A DNA stretch of 64,000 nt from Strigamia acuminata (lineage: Eukaryota; Arthropoda; Chilopoda; Geophilomorpha; Linotaeniidae), in NCBI GenBank assembly GCA_949358305.1, contig OX442314.1, positions 7,433,060 through 7,497,059 of the forward strand, read 5' to 3'. The notes under the pieces are model-generated. The model was given only the letters and a program-made list of their open reading frames with translations, did no database searches and was not told the DNA's origin. Positions 22,420-33,100 of the stretch are shown piece after piece. How positions within the stretch are numbered: the stretch's first letter is position 1; each line of letters begins with the position of its first letter. Made by a program: the position numbers and the translations under genes.

Positions 22420-23758
22420 CTAGTCAAATCCATATATCCTCATACTCCTGTGAAAGTGAAAAAAATAAAATATTTGGATTGACCTAAAATTAAATCTAGT
22501 TTAAATTAAACCTTGAAATTTTAAGCAGTTAAATAGATACATCTGAAGAAAGTACACACAAAATTTCATACCAATCGGGCTTAAAATAATAAAACTAGAA
22601 GCATATTCCAAAATAACATTTGATTCATATATCCTCATACCAGCTTGCACATGGTACAAATATCTTCATACTCTGTATTTTAATGTAAAAATTTTTACAT
22701 TTACACAAAATTTTTATGTGAATGTGATCATATTAGTTAAAATAGCATGTAACATTTCAAATATAGATCATTTGTCAGTAAAATGGCACCAGGAAAGGCT
22801 GTTTTCTGCACAAATACATGCCTGAATTGGCAAAGTTGCACATTGACCAGAACCAAATGACAGATTTGGGCCCTGGTAACTTTGCTAGGCTAGCAGCATG
22901 GAAAATGTCAGATAAAATAGTGCTTTCGGGCTCATCTTGTACTATTTTTATGTGTCTTACAATTACACAGGAATCAGAGCTCCACTAGCAGAGAAAAATA
23001 AAAATTGACCATTTGATCATCACATGAAAAACACAATATTCTTGATGTATTAATGTACTTTGTCACATTTTTGGATAAAACACCAATTTACATGTAGGAG
23101 AAGTGATTGGCATGACTGGAAGTTGATGATATATGCAAATAGGTGAAAAAATGATTGGCATTTCTACGGCACATTTGGATGGAATTTTCAGGCCATGATG
23201 AATCAGATATAAAGTTTTTTCAGAGGTCATAAGAACTCATTATCCTGTAGCAATATGATAAAAGATAAAATTAAAGTATACACTGCTATTCTTAAGGGAA
23301 TACTATAAGTTTTAAAAGGAAAATACCCCGGTCAATGTGCAACTTTGTCATTTCAGGCATGTATTTGTGCAGAAAACAGTCTTTCCTGGTGCCATTTTAC
23401 TGACAAATGATCTATATTTGAAATGTTACATGCTATTTTAACTAATATGATCACATTCACATAAAAATTTTGTGTAAATGTAAAAATTTTTACATTAAAA
23501 TACAGAGTATGAAGATATTTGTACCATGTGCAAGCTGGTATGAGGATATATGAATCAAATGTTATTTTGAAATATGCTTCTAGTTTTATTATTTTAAGCC
23601 CGATTGGTATGAAATTTTGTGTGTACTTTCTTCAGATGTATCTATTTAACTGCTTAAAATTTCAAGGTTTAATTTAAACTAGATTTAATTTTAGGTCAAT
23701 CCAAATATTTTATTTTTTTTAATTTTACAGGAGTATGAGGATATATGGATTTGACTAG
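22420..23758. mobile_element. 1.34-kb foldback transposon, TA target
   Basis: Inverted arms of about 435 bp (22420-22856 and 23325-23758) flank a 470-bp non-coding core. Termini CTAGTCAAATCC / GGATTTGACTAG are flanked by TA on both sides, as for Tc1/mariner-type insertions. The paralogous flank near 28300-28320 (gaattattaattac) lacks the element and so gives an empty site. Confidence 0.8.
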
Positions 23759-23826
23759 TATACAATCAATTTTTGAGGTAAAACTTCTGTGGCGGAGCAG
23801 GTACTTCAAACCGGAAGTGACAATTG

Positions 23827-24211
23827 CTGCGATCCGGGTATTTATTAAATAAAACAATAATACCCAGGCGAGATGCCATTTATAGGAATTAAACTCTTAA
23901 AAATGTCTAGGGAGATGAAATGAATACATGTTTGGTTAAAATAAACAAGATCAGGATTCATTTTTATTCGATTAAAATACACAATAAATTAATAATAAAT
24001 TAGAGATAAATACGAAATAAATAGAAAAGGAAATAAAACAATGATGTTCAACAACAACTCGTTTTTGCACGCAAATGGTGACGTCTTCGCCTCTCAAATG
24101 CACTCGCATGTACGACGGCGATGGTAGGAGCTCCGGAGTAACTCGCGGTGGCTCCTACGATGGCGGTGGTTCACGACGAGCATGGGGCTCTGGGCGCTAC
24201 CCAAAGATTGC
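23827..24211 (-). mobile_element. Partial Gypsy LTR, minus strand
   Basis: Starts tgctgcgatccgggt, the reverse complement of the Gypsy-1 LTR end. On the minus strand it also has the gtgaaccaccgccat and gagttac...ccatcg motifs found in that LTR (16910-16985) and AATAAA-type signals. No internal coding follows, so it is a solo or truncated LTR cut by the next foldback. Confidence 0.55.
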
Positions 24212-24629
24212 TATACTCTAACCGAACTCAAATTGAAGCAACAGTCCCATTGGTCGAGCCAGTTTACTGGTGTAGTAATCCGGAAAAGTAGACCCAAACA
24301 CCAGAATTGAAAGCAATGTACAGACATTGTAATCGATTGCCTAGGCAACTGCCAACAATTCAAAATTCCAGACGATGTAAGCAATAAACATAACAAACAT
24401 GAGTTTGACATTTCTATGTGTGTAAAACTTCATTTAAATGATGGAAATAACATTTTATAATAAGAAAAATCAAAATTACATTAACTGTAGTAGTTATAAC
24501 CATCACAAAGATAAATAAAAATCAAAACTACTCCGTACTTCTCTTAGTAGTAGTATACAGTCTGGAGTTAGTAGTAAACTGGCTCGACCAATGAGACTGT
24601 TGCTTCAATTTGAGTTCGGTTAGAGTATA
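24212..24629. repeat. Foldback repeat with 57-bp arms
   Basis: 24212-24268 and 24573-24629 are reverse complements with very few mismatches (outer end tatactctaaccgaactc). The 300-bp core, read on the minus strand, resembles the dispersed repeat at 10290-10420. Confidence 0.75.
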
Positions 24630-25148
24630 AATGCGTGTATCGAGCAGTGGTCGACACACACAAGAGACAATGCTGATTTCGCTGAGTGAATATTGAATAC
24701 CGAAATACTGGTTTTTTCCAAAAGTCCTGATTTTGAGAAAACCTAATCAGAAATCACTGATCTCCAGCCAAAATCATAAAATCAATAAAAAAAAGTTTAA
24801 AATACAATTTAAAAAAATTAACTGATGAATTAGTTAATCTGATTAAACATGACTAAATTTTTTTCCTTCAATTTAGTCAATTGAAAAAAATCTTGGATTG
24901 GGATGCCTTCTCAATTAACCACGGAGTATTATTTATGTCTGTTTAAAGAACAATGGAAGAATGGTGGATTGGGAATGATGGTGGCAAAAAAAATAACCCA
25001 GTTATTGGCCAAAAAATCTATAGGCGCCGGGCCGGTATTAGCGCCGGGTTTCAAATTGGCGTCGGGTAAACGTTACGTCCAGCTAACATTTTATACGTAC
25101 AACCGGTATTTCCGGTTGGTCAGATCTGGTATATAATATATTAATATA
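24630..25148. other. Non-coding
   Basis: No recognisable gene. The frame at 24903-25136 has no known domain. Confidence 0.4.
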
Positions 25149-25830
25149 CAGGGTGTCCCAAAAGTCTGAACCTTCCCAAGTAATTTCCAAAATACTTGAG
25201 ATATCAAAACACTGAAAAAAAAACTCATACGGAAAATCATTCATTGCGAATCTGATGGCATCCTCAAATTAGACCTCAAAGATCATTTTCAAGGTCATTC
25301 ATTTGCTAACTTCTAAACCAATCAAGTTAGAAAAAATTTTCAATTTCAAAGTTGTAAAGCACCATTTAATTAGTCTAGAACTGTTCTTAAAAAAATTATC
25401 TCTAACTGAAAGGTTTTGAGAAAAAAAAGTTTGAAATGTTAGTCTACTCAGCTTTGTAGCCCAAAACTATCATGTGGAATGTATTTCCAAAATAAATTAT
25501 TTCCTTTCTTTTGTGTTTCCTCTCTTCTACTTACAAGTATGACCCAATAAAGTGTCCTAATTGAGGATTAGCTTGGTTGCTTTAATAGTTTTAGGCTACA
25601 AAGCTCACTTACAAAGCTGAGTAGACCAATCTTTCAAACCTTTTTTTCTCAAAACTTTACAGTAAGAGATAACTTTTTTAAGAACAGATCTAGACTAATT
25701 AGATGGTTCTCTACACTTTTGTAATTGAAAATTTTTCTCTAACCTGATTGGTTTAGAAGTTAGCAAATGAATGACCTTGAAAATGACCTGCAAGGTTAAA
25801 TTTGATGTCATCATTTGATTGCTCTCACCC
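25149..25830. mobile_element. Foldback element with CAGGGTGTCCC end
   Basis: Starts cagggtgtcccaaaagtc. 25242-25470 and 25588-25828 are imperfect reverse complements around a 120-bp spacer. The terminal ~90 bp has no partner on the right, so the right end is truncated. Confidence 0.6.
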
Positions 25831-26117
25831 AACTTCCTATATGACCGCTTCATCAAAGTTAGCCTAGATGCAATTGCTCACGAAATTTGGCTTGTGTATA
25901 ATCAAAGAAACAATCTTTAGAAGGACCTGTCACCTGTGCATAAAACGTATTGTTTAGAGTATATAGTTGGGGACTTTGTTCCCTTCAGCGCTGGTTTCCT
26001 TCGCTTTCTAATAATTTAGGATAAAGCGGCATGTATACCGACTGACATTTCATAGTTTGGCTGACAGGACTTAAACGATTCATTCTTTTATTAATATTTT
26101 ATGTAATTTTGAAAATA
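25831..26117. other. Non-coding
   Basis: No gene seen. 25905-25960 resembles 2535-2625 in the 3' flank of channel A (ggcttgtg...ataatca and agaaggacct). Confidence 0.35.
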
Positions 26118-26686
26118 CAGTTGAAACTCTTTATAACGAATCGCAAGGGACCGGACAAATCGATTCGTTATAACGAGAATTCGTTAAAACCAATTAGCTG
26201 AAAAAAATAAAATTTTATCATAAACAACATTATTTATTCATAAAATCATGTTAATTTTATCCTGATTCTTAAAAACTGTTGAAATTGTAAAACGAGACAA
26301 ATTAAACTCAACTGCTACAATTGGTAGCTTCTTGCCATTGTTAATGGCATTAAAAATGTTCAACTTGTCCTAAATCAAAATTTCTTTTCATTTGGCAGCC
26401 ATTTTAAAACAGAAAAATTTTCATTTTTTCGAAATGTGTTCCTAACATGGGCATAGGATGTTGTGAGTCATGTGATCAGTTTTGAAAATTCGTTATAACG
26501 AGGGCTTGTTGGTATTACAGTGTACATGAAAACTTGTTTGTTGTAACGAATAATTTGTTATATTGAAATTCGTTATAACGAAAATATTTAACATGGTGTT
26601 CTATGGCTGGCCAACCAAGTCATTCTTAACAATTCGTTATATCGATAATTTGTTATATCGCGATTCGTTATAAAGAGTTTCGACTG
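26118..26686. mobile_element. pogo-like MITE
   Basis: Ends CAGTTGAAACTCTTTATAAC / GTTATAAAGAGTTTCGACTG with TA on both sides and many internal TTCGTTATAACGA-type repeats. This is characteristic of pogo/Tigger-derived non-autonomous elements. Confidence 0.8.
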
Positions 26687-26688
26687 TA

Positions 26689-27539
26689 TCACTGTTTCAT
26701 TGGCTTTCTGTACTTACAGTTTCCAAGTTTCATTTTGTGGATCCGTAGTACTCGATCTGTTTCGTCTTGCCACAGCAATGCCTTATATTGAAGTTGTCTG
26801 TCGGGAGAATATTTTAAAATTAATGACAGCTTGAATAAATTATCACTATGGCACGAATCATTGAAAAGGTGGTTTCAACTACCGGTAATCACCAGTTGAA
26901 TGTCAGGAAACCTATCATTAAAATTTTTTTGAAAGACCTATTTTCAGAAGAAATAATGATGTTTAATTACTATGTTGTGCACGTTTCTTCTCCAAACATG
27001 TTGTTGAAAATTTCTATTGACATTTTTCGTGTCAGCATATTCAACGACGCAAAATACCATTTTGTGAATTTCAGATAAGTTTTTTAAATTTTGTTAAGAA
27101 ATTATGAAAAAAGTATTAAAAGGTGTAGATTTTTGTTTGGGACTCCGTGCTGTACGATTTAAATGTCAACGGATATTGAGTCGCGTGTCAAAAGTGTCAA
27201 AGTGTCAAAAAAATAAATAAAATGTAGAAATGACATGTAAAAATTAAATGCACACGTGAATGAGCAGATTAAAACAAGACTGGGGAATTATCAAAGAATT
27301 TCTTTTTAATGTTTACCTTTGAGTTTAATTTTTACCATTTTTTATCGTTATCTAAGCCTACAGGTCTAATCTGTTGGAAAACAGGAATGTTTTCTTTTGT
27401 GTTTGGGGTATCTGGTTGATTTTCATTTGATCATTTTAGATTTGGGTTTAGTTTATGTTAGCTAAAGTTTTGGAAAGGTTCAAATGCCTGGTATTATTTT
27501 TTATATTTATAGCTGTTGGAGTGTTTGGCACTCCATTTT
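26689..27539. other. Non-coding
   Basis: A 76-codon ATG frame at 26848-27078 has no recognisable domain or neighbour support. I see nothing else. Confidence 0.35.
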
Positions 27540-27772
27540 CTTTACTTGACATTTTGTGATGCTGCCTGTGCGCAGCGCCACCTATGATTTTCATGCAAAA
27601 TAAACACTCATGCAAATACCACACACCCGACTGGTCACTTCGAGGCTCCTTCATTTTCTACATCCAACTCCATCCATTTCAATCCAAAGGAATCTAAGTA
27701 CAAAAACACTCCAAATTGGCGACGAGGGGGACCAAATACCCACTACAACCAAAAAACGCTAATTATTTGGCA
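27540..27772 (+). other. Possible LTR end plus primer-binding site
   Basis: An aaaataaacactcatg polyadenylation-like stretch, followed by aaattggcgacgaggggga, which resembles the LTR end and PBS of Gypsy/BEL elements. No internal coding follows. Weak call. Confidence 0.3.
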
Positions 27773-27807
27773 TTTTTGGTGACTTTTCATTGAAAAGTCA
27801 CCAAAAA
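27773..27807. repeat. Perfect 15-bp hairpin
   Basis: Arms 27773-27787 and 27793-27807 (tttttggtgactttt and complement) with the 5-base loop cattg. Confidence 0.85.
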
Positions 27808-28019
27808 TAAACCACTTGCCGTTGGACATGGGTTTACCAGGTTTTTGGATTTACTTCTACGTACAGAATTTAAACTGTGGTTTGTAAGTCCTGATAAGGC
27901 CAATTGATGTCTTGTAATCAACTTGTAAGTACTGTGTAAGCTCTGTAGCCAAGATACACGCCCGTCCGGACAGGTTTGGAGGTCCACATTTGGTCTAGAC
28001 CTATACGGTAACAGCAAGT

Positions 28020-28320
28020 TATTTGGTGTCAAGTAGTTTTGAGTTCAGAATCAACTGTTTTTTGTTTACTTGTGTAAACTTATTTTCCATACTAACTTTT
28101 TATAGGATAAATATTACTCCTAATTCATTTCCTATTAACGTATTTTCAGTTATTACAAGAAAGGCTTAATTAGATTTTTGCTCAAAATATAATTATTCAC
28201 AGTGAATGTAGTGTTTAGAAAATTTGATCAGACACTATTGTGTACGTCTTGGCGTATGTAGAACTAACAAGGACAAGTTAAATGGATTTCGCGGAAAATG
28301 AATTATTAATTACGGTACTA
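28020..28320. repeat. Paralogous 5'-flank segment
   Basis: Diverged relative of 10470-10724 and 22100-22418 (shared aggcttaattagatttttg, ttattcacagtgaatg, gaattattaattac). This is the pre-insertion arrangement for the foldback at 22420 and the native continuation past 22354. Confidence 0.6.
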
Positions 28321-29116
28321 ATCGTTTCAATCGTTTTTTAAATGCGAGTTCATGCTTGAGTTCATGCGATTTGCAGTTTGATAAGCGCCACCACACGACG
28401 ATAAACAGAATTAAATACAATTTTGAAAAATATTAGAATTAAAATTTAAACACTGAACAATTTTTTAACTTTATCAAAATCTGCAGAATACTCGAAATTA
28501 TGACTGCAATAAATGGAAATCAAACATTTAAAAAAATGTATATTTTCCTTTTCGCCATCTAAATATAAATATCAAAATCCGCCACCAGATGCCACCCGTG
28601 CGCGATACCGTCGTGTGTAGTGTTTTTAAACAAAAAATCGTGCGATTTTGGACGATAATGGTACAAGTGGCTGGGTATTTATTTATATTTAGCACCATGC
28701 TAACACAAGGTTTAAACTCGAGTCAGATTTCATATACAAATCGAAGATCTGAGGGTCAAAGGTTGAAAGCGAAAAATCTAATCAAAGCGCTCACCCAGTG
28801 CAATGATGGCGGACAAATCGCATCAAAACCTCGGTTTGTTTACCGTTGCAAAATTTCATTTAACCAAGTAATTGATTTGTATTTCTTGTTTCAGGTTCAG
28901 CATTAATTTCATCGTTTGGTTTTGGCGTCTTTCGAGCTTGATGTTATTTCCAAGTTGCTGCTTCGTCACGAGTTTATTATTTCTGTTCTTACTTTTCGTC
29001 TTGCTGTTAGGTAAGGTTTGTCCAATTAAGCTAAAATTATCAGACATCAGAAATTGTTTATGGGAACCAGGGAAAGGGCAAACCTGAACGAATTCGTTTC
29101 CATCATTTTGAACATA
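28321..29116. other. Non-coding
   Basis: The frame at 28589-28906 (105 codons) has two hydrophobic stretches but no family signature or splice context; I do not call it a gene. Confidence 0.35.
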
Positions 29117-29228
29117 CAGTCAAACTTCGTTATAACGAACCATAATGGCTTGGTTTATTGGTTGGCTTTAGAACACCATGTTAAAAAAATTTGATTTAAC
29201 AAACCTTCGTTATAACGAGGGTCGACTG
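29117..29228. mobile_element. 112-bp pogo-like MITE
   Basis: Ends CAGTCAAACTTCGTTATAAC / GTTATAACGAGGGTCGACTG with TA duplications at both sides. Short relative of 26118-26686. Confidence 0.8.
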
Positions 29229-29689
29229 TATTTAAATGACTGAAATTTTGAAAAGTTTCCCCAAATAACCGGGTCTATTCTGGCTGATACTTGTAATTAT
29301 TTATTGCATTATTAATTCAAAAATACATTTAATATCGCCTGTGTGTAATAACAAATCGCATTGTGTAAGAAAATACAATTGTATGTTTTTAAAAGCTTCA
29401 TACGTTTGGTATTTTTAAGAACATTAATATCTAACAAGAAGTAAATTATGAATTATGTTCTACTGAAATAATCACAACATTGAGATATCAGCGTTTCATC
29501 ATAATGTTGTATTTCAGTTAAAAATGCAGCTTTAATATTTACTAGGTTATATTTCTAATCTAAAATACGTTTTTATTATTGGAACCAAAATACAAAATAT
29601 GAGTGTATAAGGCATCAGAAGAATTATTTTTATTTTTATTTTATGTAAATTTTAACTTGAATCACTCTACATTCACATCTGACTCCTAG

Positions 29690-30184
29690 ATGAGAATACA
29701 AAGTTTATTTTGAAGTGCAAAAGTAGCAAACTTACTGCAAATTAATGTTGTAAAAATTTTTGAACAAGTGCTTGTTGCATGTTATGAACGTTGCTAAGCA
29801 ACTTTAACAATAATTTACAGTAGCGATATGAGTAAGAACAAAATTTCGCTGCATTAAACAGAAGCTTTGTGCAAAAATAGGTGCATTCAAAAAGTCTAAA
29901 ACGTATGCAAAACTCGTTTCGTGTTTGGACGTGACGTCATTCCCATTCCCATTAAATAACATGTTATTCAATGGGAATGACGTCACGTACAAACACGAAA
30001 CGAGTTTTAGAGGCGTTTTAGAGTTTTTGAATGCACCTAATGCAACAATTTAATTTTGTAGCATTGTAAACTAGCCTTTAAATTAACAGCTGTAAACGAT
30101 TAACAATACACTTAAACTTAGAACTAACATTTGAACAAGTTTGAAAATTGTCTTGGTCATAGATAGCTTTACCAAATTCATATT
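29690..30184. other. 3' flank of channel C
   Basis: Homologous to 3110-3447 downstream of channel A, so the 3' flanks were duplicated along with the genes. It differs mainly by the 158-bp MITE at 29880. Confidence 0.65.
29880..30037. mobile_element. 158-bp palindromic MITE
   Basis: Nearly the whole element is one inverted repeat (ends ggtgcattcaaaaa / tttttgaatgcacc) with TA on each side. The homologous site in the flank of channel A (near 3300) is empty. Both arms carry TGACGTCA. Confidence 0.85.
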
Positions 30185-33100
30185 TTATTTCTTCTTTTGG
30201 AACCACATTGAAAAACTCTTATTCTTATACCAAGTAAAAGTGTTTAAAATGCAAATATAGAAAGACAGCAAAGACATTCCTAAACCTAATCCTATGATGC
30301 TACCGACATCGCTTAGCAATTGAGATATCGGATATGCCTGTTGCTCTTCAATACTCTCTAAGAAAGTATCAGAGAATTCAATATGAATTAATGTAAAAGG
30401 AAAATCCAATATTCTTTGCTTATTGCCATGCAAAACAAATTTCTGAAAAGTATTTTCACAAGGCAGTCTACATTTGCATTGTTTTTGATTTGAGTCAAAA
30501 TTATTTAAATACATTAAATGAGCGGTAGTAATTTCTTGTGTTGTGTTACAAACTGGCAAATCTGCTCTCCAGAAATAAGGTAATCTGAAACATTTACAAA
30601 CAATTGTAGTACATTGTAGGCTGCATAGCCCGGACATAGCACCATCCGGACAGCTGTGTGGTCCGGACAGTTTGGAGGGCCTGATTTGGTCCCGCCCAAT
30701 ACCCAGCAATATTAAATCTCCTCTCCCATCCGGACATTCCCTAGACCGGACAAGTTTCTGGGTCCTGTCCTATGTCAGGGCTACGCAGCCTACACTGTAT
30801 TTAACTTAACTGAAATGCATAAGAATTTTTTGAACGACAGGTGCATATCTATGTGTTGCTAACAGGACAAAATCATAATTGAGATGTGTAGGAAGTGAAG
30901 TTTCTGGATTAGCATACCTGCATTTAACGGTTTGAAACAGATTGTTTTGGATGCAAGCATTTTTACACTTGAGATAAGCACTTTTGTGTTGCTCACATGG
31001 ATTTTGCTTTGTATTTCTTCGTATAGTCTGTTTTATAAAATCCAAATAAGTTAGAATGAAAGCGTGTAAGTATAGTTTGTTTAATTTATTACCTTAAGTG
31101 CTCGAAGTGTTACTATGTTCCACCAATCATACTTTAAAGTCATAGGTGCTAAGATGTTAACTTCTTCATGTGGATTATTTAAGAAAAACTAAATACCGTA
31201 TTATTATTATTATTTCATAGTAATGAATATTTATCCATAATTGACAAAATGTTCTTTGACCAATCTTTGTATTTAATTACTGCATTGGAGTGTTGAATGC
31301 AACAAATAATAAATAAATAGTACCTTCAAATCCTGGTCACATGGTTTGTAGGGAAATTCATTATGTAATGTAATATAAACGTAAGAATTTAGGTCCTTTG
31401 ATTTTTCTGCAAAACATTGCAAAGGTCAGGATAAAATCTTCAGATGCATGAGATACAGTAGAAAGAATTTAGTTTGGGATTTCAAAACATGGTCTTAAAA
31501 ATTAATGGTGTCAATTTATCACAATTCTTCAAAATGGCCAACGATCACAAAGCTGCTACACAGCTTGCGGGATTAAAAGTTCTTACATAGCCCGGTAAAA
31601 ATCAGAATAATTGATTACAGCATAAATTATTATATGCATAGTTGTCATGAACCGCATTCCGCGCTCTTTTAAATCCATTGTTTTGTACATTACACGTAAT
31701 CCTATTAGCTCCTAATTGTTTAACATCTTGTGTTCTGTTTGCCTATGTTAAAATAAACCTAATTCCTTAATGATTTACCTGAATTCCTCCATTGATTGAT
31801 GTTTCGTGTTGAGTTTATCCCTTGGACTGTTCTGGTTCAATTTATTAATGTTAGTTTTAAGAGTTTATGTTTATATAACGTGTAAGCCCATGAGCTTAAT
31901 GAGAGCTTTAATTAGCCATTGGCCATTTTGGCAACCTTTCTTCCTGTGTTAATTCACAATACGCTTCCGTGCAGTTTAAATTACTCATGGTGTGCTCTCA
32001 ATAGTCACTCCACGTGTTTGTTCATATTTTATATTTTAGAAACCTCTTCTTTTTGTTGATCTGTTCTATTTAATGTTTAATGCCGTTGATATGTGCCTAA
32101 GGATCGGAATTAAGCCCATTTGCCATTGTGTCTTTTTCTGTATCTTTTGTGCACGGAGTTAAAGCGCGATTGCTCGATTTGGCCATCTCCCCATAAGAGA
32201 TCCTAACCAGTTTGGCGCGGCATTGGTTTCTACGGTAATCTGGTCGTTGATGACAGCCATAACGGCACGTAACCTCAACTGGACTGTGGATACGCGCTGG
32301 GTTGGTACAAAACATATTTCCACTTGAGCCGAGTAAGGCATATGCCGACTTATTGAACAGTAAAAATATTTTTTGTTGAAAAAATCGAATTGTGCGCCCA
32401 CTGATGCCGCCCTAGAAATATGTGCACCCACAGATGCCGCCTCTGGAAATATGCCACCTGAGGCAACCGCCTCACCGCCTCACACCTCGCACCGGCCCTG
32501 CAATTATTCTTGCTTTTTATAATTCCAAAGAACCCATGCTTAATTTGTGAATGATCGAGCGAGGGGATAGCTCGCCGCCACACTTCAGGCGGATTATCAC
32601 AAAATAAGCCTTCGTTCAAACAAGGCCCTCCTAATTTTGTACCCGGCATGTCTTTCAAACGTGTTTACCCTTTCTTATAAATTTAATAAAAAAGCACATT
32701 ATAATTACCTATGTTAATTCGTGAACAATTACCAAAAGGAAGTGGAATAGGATGCATTGATATATTTAATTTTTTTTTATATCCATAAAACATCTACAAA
32801 AAGAATAATTTTCATTTCTGCGTTTCTTTTTGGAATAAAACATACTACTAGTACGGACATACCTCATTATCAATATCAATTGCGTTAAGAACATTGAGTG
32901 TTTCCCAGATTTCTACAAGTGACAAGTCGTTATTGAACAATTGCCAAGGCGATATCTCACTGCAGGTTTTGTTAGTGTGGTTCAGTAAATATGATCTGGC
33001 TTCGTCCATATCATCATTTTGGTGTTCAGCACAGAGGGTGACTGACGGAAATTTGGTATGACGACGTTGAACTATTTTAACCATTAATGTTACCGGTTCA

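Noticed and set aside
28589-28906. 105-codon frame with hydrophobic stretches
   Set aside because: No homology, splice or promoter context that I can support.
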